8,413 bases of DNA from Nitrososphaerota archaeon. Its GTDB lineage: Archaea; Thermoproteota; Nitrososphaeria; Nitrososphaerales; Nitrosopumilaceae. Below are positions 1 through 5,241 of the stretch, in pieces (within the stretch, counting starts at the first letter, position 1; each line of letters opens with the position of its first letter). The stretch covers positions 1-8,413 of the forward strand of contig JAEFDA010000134.1 of the NCBI GenBank assembly GCA_016126025.1. Direction: 5' to 3'. The position numbers and the translations under genes were made by a program. The notes below the pieces were generated by a model. It was not told the DNA's origin. It saw nothing but the letters and a program-made list of their open reading frames with translations, and did no database searches.

Positions 1-899
1 TCAGCAGGTCCAGCCGCGTGGCCTCGGGGCCCCCTCCCAGCTGGTCCCTTACCGATACGCCCCACGCGTCGCCCGACCCCTTGCCGCGCGCCGTCGCGTT
101 GATTCGGTGCAGGATGCCCGGAACCACACCCGCACAGGCACACGCGGCCACGCTATACCTTGAGCCGTACGCGGCATCACCGTATATGATATCGGGCGCC
201 GGATCAGCATTCGGGCAGTCCGAGCAGAGCGATGCGAGGGGCGGGATGCCCGACGCGAGGCGGTTTTGGTATATGGGACGGCGGGGCGCAGTCCTGCCCT
301 CTGGCCGGGGCGTCCGGCCCCGGATCCTGGGAATGGCATGGAGCGTCATCCGCGCCGCCCCCCCCCCGCCCCCACCGCGCCTATGCTCTGGCCCAGCAGC
401 GGGCGGAACTCGGTCACGTCGCCCACCGACTAGTCGGTGACCGACAGGGCGACCATATGGTCTGCGTGTCGACCATCACGTGCAGTACAAAACCGCGTTT
501 CACCCCCCGCTTTTTGCCCATCCACCCGCCCCTGTTGTGCTGGGGCCCGGTCGCGTCGGCCGCCGGTACCCTGGAATGTGTCGGGTCCGACACGGCTATC
601 ATGCCGCCCCGGTACGTGCCCACGTCAAGCCTCCCCATCCGCTTGCGGAGCTGGCTGAAGGAGGGCGTCCCGGACTCTCCGTTTATCTTCCCGATTGCGC
701 CCTCAAGCTGCCCGTACCGGACACCCATCCCGACCCTGGGGGCGGCGGCCGGCATGATCAGCGTCTCCGAGTATAGGTACGGGGCGCCCACCTTTGCGTG
801 GATGACCTCGTCCCCCCGCTCGGGATTGTACCCTATGGACATGCCCGCCCCCCGCTTGACGTACTTTTCGTTGTCCGTCTTTGTCATGGAGGGGGCCAA
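1..899 (-). pseudogene. IS5-family DDE transposase, broken and cut by the window edge
   Basis: Read right to left, the reading frame starts at TTG 899 or ATG 887. It gives an IS5-type N-terminal region (YVKRGAGM; PYLYSETL..; a helical segment ending LRKRMGRLDV). The first catalytic Asp follows in ADATG (about residue 115), and after that GGWMGKKRGVKRGFVLHVMVD, as in IS5-type DDE_Tnp_1 proteins. Near position 460 the frame slips by one base. The next frame (MVALSVTD, then TEFRPLLGQS) carries an in-frame TAG at 432-430, inside a 16-bp palindrome at 424-439. A second slip lies at a ten-C run (358-367). From 349 to 1 a third frame reads IIYGDAAYGSR, with the second catalytic Asp, and stays open to the window edge. 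The final catalytic Glu lies outside. The family call is from motif memory; subgroup unknown. Two slips and a stop make it inactive unless some are sequencing errors. Confidence 0.8.
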
Positions 900-965
900 A
901 CGGTATGATCATTGTGCCTTTCGGCCCGTACGGGCGGCGCTCAGGCGCAATTAGGACACAGAGTT
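710..965. repeat. Duplicated IS5-family end, copy A
   Basis: This segment matches 4979-5241 almost base for base at its right part: 899-965 differs from its partner at about one position. It holds the transposase N-terminus and the outer end of the element. Similarity stops abruptly after GGACACAGAGTT at 965, which marks the probable physical end of the element. A 3-bp length difference just before the shared ATG keeps the TTG-to-ATG frame in both copies. Confidence 0.85.
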
Positions 966-1186
966 GTGCGGTATGGGTGTGGGGTGTCGGGATCACGGCC
1001 ATGGCCGTCACGCATTCCCGCACGCGCACCGCGTGCCATATGACTATGTTGGTGCGCGTGTTGGCCGGGAGTCTGTCCGGACTGTTAGCGGCCATGCCGT
1101 ACGGCTTGGGGTGGCCGGCAGTCAGACGCTGTCTGTTACAGGCGCGCTACCAAAACGTTGCAGCCCAACCCCCCCCCCAGTCCAAA
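966..1186. other. Non-coding stretch between the IS end and glmS
   Basis: I see no convincing gene here. It contains a 14-bp perfect palindrome (ACGGCCATGGCCGT, 995-1008), a 10-bp inverted repeat (1021-1030 with 1051-1060) and a run of ten C (1169-1178) just upstream of the glmS TATA box. Confidence 0.5.
1021..1060. repeat. 10-bp perfect inverted repeat upstream of glmS
   Basis: CACGCGCACC (1021-1030) is the exact reverse complement of GGTGCGCGTG (1051-1060), separated by 20 bases. It lies about 160 bp before the glmS start and outside the predicted leaderless transcript. A role in glmS mRNA is therefore unlikely. A protein site or a terminator of leftward or rightward transcription is possible. 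Confidence 0.5.
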
Positions 1187-1195
1187 CATAAATAC
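1187..1195 (+). promoter_or_regulatory. TATA box of glmS (leaderless)
   Basis: CATAAATAC is the only AT-rich island in the GC-rich upstream region. Its centre is about 27 nt before ATG 1218, the usual archaeal distance from TATA box to transcription start. Transcription should therefore begin at or next to the ATG, giving a leaderless mRNA. Confidence 0.7.
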
Positions 1196-1217
1196 CGGTG
1201 CTGCGCACGGCGCCCAT

Positions 1218-2840
1218 ATGTGTTCGATAGCGGCATACGCCGGCGCCTTGCCCGCAGCCCGGGAGATCGCCGAGTCGCTCTCACATATGGCGTACCGCGG
1301 GTATGACTCTGCGGGCCTGTCGGTGTGGGACGGCCGCCGGGCCAACACAGTAAAGGTGATGGGCACCGACCTGTCCGGGAACGACATGACGGGCCGCGCC
1401 GGCATAGGCCAGACGAGGTGGGCCACGCACGGCGCCAACGACATCATCAATGCCAACCCGCAGGTGTCCGGGGACGCGGTCGCCGTAGTGATGAACGGCA
1501 CCGTATCAAACTACTATGAAATCAAGGCAGACCTGGAGGCGCGCGGCTGCCGATTCATATCGGACAACGACACCGAGTGCGTCGCCCACGTGGCCGGGGA
1601 GGCGCGCGGCGACATGCGCGCCATCATGGAAACAGTGCAGGGAAGGTTCTCGTGCATCATACTGTACAATGGCAGGCTGGGCTGCATCCGGCGCGGCCCG
1701 TCACTGTCGATAGGCAAGGCCAAGGACGGCATGCATGTCGCCAGCGACACCATGGCGTTCTCGACCCGGGCCGACATGGTATACCACATGGCGAATGACA
1801 CCTACGCATACGTGGACCATGCAACGTGCAGGCCGTACGGCAGCGACGGCCGCCCCATAGCGTTCCGGTACGAGAGGGTCGCCCCGGAGGTTGCCACCCC
1901 GCGCGTGGACTCCGCCATATCGCATACGGAGGCCGAACTGTTGGATGGATCCCGGCTGCTGGCCGGGCTGGAGTGCGGCTGGCGCGTGCCCGACGGCGAC
2001 GTAGTGATAACCGGCAGCGGCAGCAGTTACCACGCGGCGCTGCTTGCCGAGCACCTGATGCGCCTCGCGGGGCGGCGGGTAGAGGCGTTCCCGGCCTGCG
2101 AGTACGCGTCGCACCCGCCCACCAAGGACGCCACAACGCTTGTCGCCATATCGCAGTCCGGCGAGACCGGCGACGTGCTGCGCGCCGTGGAGTCGTACTC
2201 CGGCGCCGACATAGTGTCAGTCACGAACAACACCAGGTCGTCGCTGGCGGCCATGTCTGGCCGCACCATACCATTGGGGTGCGGCCCGGAGATAGGCGTC
2301 GCTGCGACAAAGAGCTTCATGGCGCAGGCCGGCATAATCATGGCGGCGGCCGGCATGCCGTACGGCGGCGGCCAGATGCCTGATCCGGGCGCAATACACT
2401 CCACCGTGATAGACATGGTGAGCGGCGCGCCGGACATCTACATACTCGGCTCTGGGATACAGCGCGTGGCGGCGCTCGAGGGGGCGCTGAAGCTGAAGGA
2501 ATTGCTGTACGCGCATGCCGAGGGCATGTACGCCGGCGAGTTCAAGCACGGCCCGCTGGCCATGTTGGAGAACGGCACGCCGGTGATCATACTTGACGCG
2601 TTTGGCGACTCGGCCGACACAATACAGGAGGTAATGGCGCGCGGCGGCCACGCCATTGTCATGTCGGGGGATGCGCGTCCGCCGTATGGCACTCACGTCA
2701 AGATCGACGTGTCCGGCGGTGTTCAGGACGTGTTCATGCGCGAGGTCTGGCTGCTGCAGATGCTGGCGATACGCGCCGCCGCGGCGGCGCGGCGCAACGT
2801 CGACAGGCCGCGCAACCTGGCAAAGTGCGTCACGGTGTAG
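1218..2840 (+). CDS. glmS: Glutamine--fructose-6-phosphate aminotransferase (isomerizing)
   Basis: Makes glucosamine-6-phosphate from fructose-6-phosphate and glutamine, the entry step to UDP-GlcNAc and N-glycans; cytosolic. ATG 1218 is chosen because class II amidotransferases need Cys directly after Met (MCSIAAYAG), and because of the TATA spacing; an upstream in-frame ATG at 1158 would bury the Cys. Glutaminase domain, about residues 2-185: TRWATHG, MNGTVSNYYEIK and DNDTECVAHV are intact. Two SIS domains follow: SGSSYHAALLAEH, ISQSGETGDVL and GPEIGVAATKSF, then ALEGALKLKELLYAHAEGMYAGEFKHGPL (shown here only to name its KELLYAHAE and FKHGPL parts). The C-terminus ends RNLAKCVTV, with the expected Lys of the sugar site. 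540 residues, somewhat short against roughly 580-610 for the family. Oddity: the usual NAHPH motif reads NANPQ. No operon partner; a small gene converges on its 3' end with an 11-bp overlap. Confidence 0.96.
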   Translation: MCSIAAYAGALPAAREIAESLSHMAYRGYDSAGLSVWDGRRANTVKVMGTDLSGNDMTGRAGIGQTRWATHGANDIINANPQVSGDAVAVVMNGTVSNYYEIKADLEARGCRFISDNDTECVAHVAGEARGDMRAIMETVQGRFSCIILYNGRLGCIRRGPSLSIGKAKDGMHVASDTMAFSTRADMVYHMANDTYAYVDHATCRPYGSDGRPIAFRYERVAPEVATPRVDSAISHTEAELLDGSRLLAGLECGWRVPDGDVVITGSGSSYHAALLAEHLMRLAGRRVEAFPACEYASHPPTKDATTLVAISQSGETGDVLRAVESYSGADIVSVTNNTRSSLAAMSGRTIPLGCGPEIGVAATKSFMAQAGIIMAAAGMPYGGGQMPDPGAIHSTVIDMVSGAPDIYILGSGIQRVAALEGALKLKELLYAHAEGMYAGEFKHGPLAMLENGTPVIILDAFGDSADTIQEVMARGGHAIVMSGDARPPYGTHVKIDVSGGVQDVFMREVWLLQMLAIRAAAAARRNVDRPRNLAKCVTV

Positions 2841-3051
2841 CGGGCGGTTGGTTGTCTGCCCAGCCGGTCTTGCCGGTCAGTCCGGTGCAGTTTAGGCACT
2901 TGTCGCAGCCGTGACAGTCTGTACAACCCTCGCAGCTCCAGCAGTCTGTACAACTTTTGCAGTTCAGGCAATCGTGGCAGTCCCTGCAGTTCGAGCAAAA
3001 ATCGCAGTTTGTGTTCCCGTCGGCATCTGGCGTGTGAAATGGGGTTCCCAT
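2830..3051 (-). CDS. Small protein with fourteen consecutive Cys-x-x triplets
   Basis: Product of 73 residues. After a short polar N-terminus, Cys occurs at every third residue from 16 to 55 (16, 19, 22 ... 55), fourteen times without a break. The positions between are mostly D, N, S, G, K, L. The tail (about 56-73) is Gly/Thr/Pro-rich. There is no signal peptide or membrane segment. I do not recognise a named family. Metal binding (Zn, Fe-S or Cu) or a disulfide or thioether-rich fold is inference from the Cys content only. The start is supported by a TATA-like GTAAATAC centred 28 nt upstream, so the mRNA would be leaderless. The stop lies inside the last codons of glmS on the other strand. 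A Leu-rich reading of another frame (ending 2723) is only a shadow of the same 9-base repeats. No enzyme that might modify it is adjacent. Confidence 0.68.
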   Translation of the reverse strand: MGTPFHTPDADGNTNCDFCSNCRDCHDCLNCKSCTDCWSCEGCTDCHGCDKCLNCTGLTGKTGWADNQPPATP

Positions 3052-3075
3052 ACAACATCATATTGCCGGTTTGGC

Positions 3076-3083
3076 GTATTTAC
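3076..3083 (-). promoter_or_regulatory. TATA box of the Cys-triplet gene
   Basis: On the minus strand the bases read GTAAATAC. The centre is about 28 nt from ATG 3051, matching the glmS promoter in both sequence (CATAAATAC) and spacing. This is the main evidence that the small Cys-rich ORF is a real gene. Confidence 0.6.
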
Positions 3084-3105
3084 GTCATTGCCGGTATAGG
3101 GACTG

Positions 3106-3125
3106 GAAGCAGGTATATTTGCTTC
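3106..3125. promoter_or_regulatory. TATA element flanked by an inverted repeat
   Basis: GAAGCA (3106-3111) and TGCTTC (3120-3125) are reverse complements on either side of GGTATATT. A bound regulator would cover the TATA element. On the plus strand the expected start is near 3142, with a GTG at 3147 that opens a 48-codon frame to 3292. On the minus strand the nearest ATG (3088) meets a stop after two codons. The transcript could be the small RNA-like region with two hairpins downstream. Confidence 0.4.
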
Positions 3126-3161
3126 TGCCTGACGGCGCACGGCAGGTGGACCCCTTACTTG

Positions 3162-3179
3162 CAATGGGCTTCGAGCCCT
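3162..3179 (+). repeat. Hairpin-forming direct repeat, copy 1
   Basis: An 18-bp unit CAATGGGCTTCGAGCCCT, repeated exactly at 3214-3231 (52 bp apart). Within it GGGCT and AGCCC pair around TCG, so each copy can fold. The two copies fall in different reading frames, so a repeated peptide does not explain them. Confidence 0.65.
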
Positions 3180-3213
3180 TCGGACTGGATGGGGCTATCT
3201 CAAGCTGCGGCTT

Positions 3214-3231
3214 CAATGGGCTTCGAGCCCT
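3214..3231 (+). repeat. Hairpin-forming direct repeat, copy 2
   Basis: Exact second copy of the 18-bp unit at 3162-3179, again with the GGGCT/AGCCC self-complementary core. It ends about 34 bp before the small ORF that precedes the IS630-type fragment. Confidence 0.65.
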
Positions 3232-3264
3232 CATAGGTGACTGCAGTTTTGCTACCTGCCAACC

Positions 3265-3384
3265 ATGGAAAAAGGAGGTGAAAGGAAAATAGAAAGTCAA
3301 ACGACATATACTCTGGAAGATGTGTCCGAGATCCTGACCCCAAGCGAAACGTTCATTGATCACGCCGCCCCACACCATCCATGA
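3265..3384 (+). CDS. Small ORF coupled by ATGA to the IS630-type fragment
   Basis: ATG 3265 opens a 39-residue frame (MEKGGERKIESQTT, then YTLEDVSEIL, ending AAPHHP). Its stop overlaps the next start as ATGA (3381-3384). An unusually perfect Shine-Dalgarno sequence AAGGAGGTGA (3272-3281) lies inside it, followed 7 nt later by an in-frame ATA (3289). That looks like a lost ATG, so the original protein may have begun MESQTTYTLEDVSEIL. YTLEDVSEIL resembles the first helix-turn-helix part of excisionase/MerR-like proteins, but the ORF is too short to assign. It may be a truncated regulator or a leader peptide. I see no TATA box at the right distance before 3265. Confidence 0.4.
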   Translation: MEKGGERKIESQTTYTLEDVSEILTPSETFIDHAAPHHP

Positions 3385-3760
3385 ACAAGGAAAAACCCAC
3401 CGTAGATGATCCCGCCAAAGCATACAGGACCGAAAAGGATGCAGATGTCGTCAAACGGATAATGCTGGCCATACTGGTGGAGCGTGACGGGATGACCCGG
3501 ACCGGGGCCGCAGAACGCCCCTGCATGGCGAGGTCCTGGGGCGTCAAGTGGTACGGGCGGTACCTAAAGTACGGCCTGCCCGGGCTGCGGACAAGGCCGC
3601 GGTCCGGCAGGCCTCCGTTTGTTTCCAAGAGGGTCATGAATGGGATATGGAGGACCATAAAGAAGACCACCTGCTGGACGGCCAAGGAAGTGCGCGACCT
3701 GATCAGGGAGACGGCGGGGACAGGGTACCGGCGGAGTTGTTCAATCTGTGTGTGGCGCAA
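3381..3760 (+). pseudogene. IS630-family transposase, N-terminal HTH fragment
   Basis: ATG 3381 opens a frame with the features of an IS630/Tc1-like N-terminal DNA-binding region. There is a first helical part (VVKRIMLAILVERDGMTRT), a WYGRYLKYGLPGLRTRPRSG segment with the usual G-L-x-x-R-P-x-S-G-R-P pattern, then WTAKEVRDLIRETAGTGYRR. After about residue 120 the similarity stops at a perfect hairpin (3738-3787). The frame stays open to 4037, but that tail runs over the AbrB gene in another frame and has no transposase character. The catalytic DDE domain is missing, so this cannot be an active transposase. The preceding small ORF is coupled to it by ATGA. The C-terminal boundary is approximate. 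Confidence 0.65.
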
Positions 3761-3787
3761 CATTCGCCATCCCACACAGATTGAACA
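3738..3787. repeat. Long perfect hairpin at the transposase breakpoint
   Basis: TGTTCAATCTGTGTG (3738-3752) and its exact reverse complement (3773-3787) form a 15-bp stem. TGGCG (3753-3757) and CGCCA (3765-3769) extend it by 5 bp after a 3-base bulge, with a 7-base loop CAACATT. The left arm is still in the transposase frame. It could end transcription of the IS remnant before the AbrB promoter, or be a fold-back copy made when the IS was deleted. Confidence 0.8.
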
Positions 3788-3801
3788 GCCACTAAGTATC
3801 C

Positions 3802-3828
3802 TTACCTATTCTGTAACAGGCAAGGTAA
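3802..3828. promoter_or_regulatory. Symmetric operator-like site before the AbrB gene
   Basis: TTACCT (3802-3807) and AGGTAA (3823-3828) flank CTGT-A-ACAG (3811-3819). Both inverted repeats share the same centre, position 3815. The right arm overlaps the TATA element. Repression by a dimeric regulator, plausibly the AbrB-type protein encoded just downstream, is an inference. Confidence 0.55.
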
Positions 3829-3833
3829 TAATA
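3826..3833 (+). promoter_or_regulatory. TATA box of the AbrB-nuclease operon
   Basis: TAATAATA is centred about 26 nt before ATG 3856, again fitting a leaderless transcript. It partly overlaps the symmetric site at 3802-3828. Confidence 0.65.
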
Positions 3834-3855
3834 GACATCTTGCTAACCAACCGGC

Positions 3856-4047
3856 ATGACGCGTGGCAACGGCGAGACCGCCATAGTTCTGGCCGTGCAG
3901 AGAAGCGAGTCTGTCAGAACAACCGTCCCCAAGCATGTCGCCAAGAAGCTGGGCCTGGAGCCCGGCATACACGTGGTGTGGGATATCGACAAGGTGGACG
4001 GGGAGTGGATCGAGACCATACGCAAGGTGACAGATGATGGAGCATAA
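3856..4047 (+). CDS. AbrB/MazE/SpoVT-type DNA-binding protein
   Basis: 63 residues with the swapped-hairpin AbrB pattern. An N-terminal strand (AIVLAVQRSESVRTTVP) is followed by the signature turn PKHVAKKLGLEPG and a second strand pair (HVVWDIDKVDGEWIETI). Proteins of this type dimerise and bind DNA; many are antitoxins or autoregulators. The start fits the TATA spacing. The last 14 bases overlap the nuclease start, so the two are almost certainly one transcript with coupled translation. With the symmetric site over its own promoter, autorepression is likely, and it may also bind or restrain the nuclease. The length is typical for a single AbrB domain with nothing appended. Confidence 0.78.
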   Translation: MTRGNGETAIVLAVQRSESVRTTVPKHVAKKLGLEPGIHVVWDIDKVDGEWIETIRKVTDDGA

Positions 4048-4642
4048 GTCCGATCCCATGCGGCTCTACAAGATGAGGTCCGACGGGTCCGGAGTCATAG
4101 TGGGGTGTTCCAAGGCTGGGTTGGACGAGGGGAGCTTGGAGGACATTTTGGAGGCGCACATAGAGATGCTGGATCCCAACCTGTGTGTGATCGGGCGACA
4201 GGTGATAATGGGTGACAGCGGTAGGCTTGATTTGCTGGCTATAGACAGGAACGGGGACACCGCCATCATAGAGCTGAAGCGCGGGAGGGCCACCAGGAGC
4301 GTAGTAGCGCAGGTTCTGGGGTATGCCGCATCGGTAGAGGGCATGAAATACGACGACCTCAATGACATAGCAAGGGAGGGGCACCTTGGCTCATGTGTGG
4401 ACCTGCGTGACCTGCTCCGATCAAGGTTCGGCACCATACCAGAAACGTGGAACGAGCATCATATTATGTACGTTGTCGCGTCCGAGTTCAACGATACCAC
4501 ACATGACATTGTAGACTATTTGGGCAACTGGGACGTTCCGTTATACCGTGTTTCCTTTGAGGTTTACAGGAACGGCGCGGAGCAGTTCGTGCGTGTTTCG
4601 CTTGTGGATGACCCGCCGGAGCATGCAGAACCGGAAAGTTGA
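4034..4642 (+). CDS. NucS/EndoMS-like PD-(D/E)XK nuclease
   Basis: 202 residues. The nuclease core shows Glu36 (LEDILEAHIEML), Asp66 in GRLDLLAID, Glu80-x-Lys82 in IIELKRG, and Gln93 plus Tyr97 in VVAQVLGYA. The D-14-E-x-K-11-Q spacing is that of the NucS/EndoMS (DUF91) and related RecB-like nucleases. The family's N-terminal DNA-binding/dimerisation domain is missing: only about 35 residues precede the core. A roughly 100-residue C-terminal part follows (HIMYVVASEF; VPLYRVSFEVYRNG). Starts at ATG 4034 or ATG 4037; AAGGTGA (4024-4030) gives better spacing to 4037. It overlaps the AbrB gene by 14 bases. It could be the effector of a toxin-antitoxin-like or restriction-type pair, or an orphan repair nuclease. 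The function beyond DNA cleavage is not shown. Confidence 0.8.
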   Translation: MMEHKSDPMRLYKMRSDGSGVIVGCSKAGLDEGSLEDILEAHIEMLDPNLCVIGRQVIMGDSGRLDLLAIDRNGDTAIIELKRGRATRSVVAQVLGYAASVEGMKYDDLNDIAREGHLGSCVDLRDLLRSRFGTIPETWNEHHIMYVVASEFNDTTHDIVDYLGNWDVPLYRVSFEVYRNGAEQFVRVSLVDDPPEHAEPES

Positions 4643-4711
4643 CGCAGAATGCCACCATTCCATCACTCCATCACGTCCATAGCACCATGCCGTCCCGTAT
4701 GGTCCAGCGTA

Positions 4712-4972
4712 TCATGCGGGGCTCCCCGGCGCCTCATATACGGCATGCGAGATGGTGACCGACCACGTCTCCCCGCCCCGGCTGCTGCCCAAGTTGCGGA
4801 CCAGCCCGACATACCCGTCCGTTGCACGCCGCTTGACGGCGGCCGGATGGTTGTACTTGTGGTAGCATGTCTTGCACGCGGCCCGGAGGCTGCCATACTT
4901 GTGGTTGGACTTGGCATAGTACTCTGATGTGGGCAGCTCCCTCCCGCACTGGCTACATACCTTGGTTTCCAT
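4712..4972 (-). CDS. Zinc-ribbon ORF resembling the N-terminus of HNH-type proteins
   Basis: 86 residues. The first half has two CxxC knuckles: CSQC (residues 6-9) and CKTC (about 33-36), joined by GRELPTSEYYAKSNHKYGSL. This is the zinc-ribbon layout seen at the start of many phage-type HNH endonucleases and related small proteins. The HNH core that should follow is absent. The remaining ~45 residues (GYVGLVRNLGSSRGGETW ..) are not recognisable, so the gene may be a truncated remnant. ATG 4972 lies only 7 nt from the break of the neighbouring IS5-type fragment (4979), and I see no TATA box upstream. The original promoter may have been displaced by the element. Confidence 0.5.
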   Translation of the reverse strand: METKVCSQCGRELPTSEYYAKSNHKYGSLRAACKTCYHKYNHPAAVKRRATDGYVGLVRNLGSSRGGETWSVTISHAVYEAPGSPA

Positions 4973-4978
4973 ATGGGT

Positions 4979-5175
4979 GCCTGTACCTGACTCCCAGCCC
5001 GACCCGGAGGGCGGCGGCCGGCATGATCAGCGTCTCCGAGTACCGGTACGGGGCGCCCGCCTTCGTTTGCGTGGCTGACCTCGCCCTTCCACTCTGGATT
5101 GTGCTCTATGAACATGCCCGCCCCCCGCTTGACGTACTTTTCGTTGTCCGTCTTTGTCATGGAAGGGATGGCCAA
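4979..5175 (-). pseudogene. IS5-family transposase, N-terminal fragment (copy B)
   Basis: Starts at TTG 5175 or the shared ATG 5160 and reads MTKTDNEKYVKRGAGM as in copy A, then HNPEWKGEVSHA. A 4-base insertion at about 5062-5067, relative to copy A, shifts the frame. The family sequence continues in the next frame as KAGAPYRYSETLIMP .. RVGLGVRYRH until similarity ends at 4979. All catalytic residues are lost. The break point is followed within 7 nt by the zinc-ribbon ORF, on the same strand. Confidence 0.78.
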
Positions 5176-5241
5176 ACGGTATGATCATTGTGCCTTTCGG
5201 CCCGTACGGGCGGCGCTCAGGCGCTATTAGGACACAGAGTT
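4979..5241. repeat. Duplicated IS5-family end, copy B
   Basis: Second copy of 710-965, in the same orientation. It is 7 bases longer because of the 4-base and 3-base insertions. Identity ends after GGACACAGAGTT at 5241, where IS3-family orfA sequence takes over. The outer end (about 5175-5241) is nearly identical to copy A, while the inner coding part has diverged more. Confidence 0.85.

Noticed and set aside
232..954. Plus-strand 240-codon open frame
   Set aside because: It lies antisense to the IS5-type transposase and is explained by it; no motifs of its own.
358..1178. Ten-C runs at 358-367 and 1169-1178 as phase-variation switches
   Set aside because: The first lies in a gene already broken elsewhere, the second upstream of the TATA box. 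Two similar runs may be chance in GC-rich DNA or sequencing error.
2723..3061. Minus-strand Leu/Arg-repeat frame across the glmS end
   Set aside because: Its Leu-rich pattern is the same 9-base repeat read in another frame. The Cys-triplet frame has the better promoter spacing, and this one runs far into glmS.
3162..3231. GGGCTTCGAGCCC copies as tRNA T-arms
   Set aside because: The stem does not extend to five pairs around a seven-base loop, and no acceptor, D or anticodon arms flank them.
3760..4037. C-terminal extension of the IS630-type frame
   Set aside because: It runs over the AbrB gene and its promoter in another frame, is rich in Arg and Gln, and has no transposase features.
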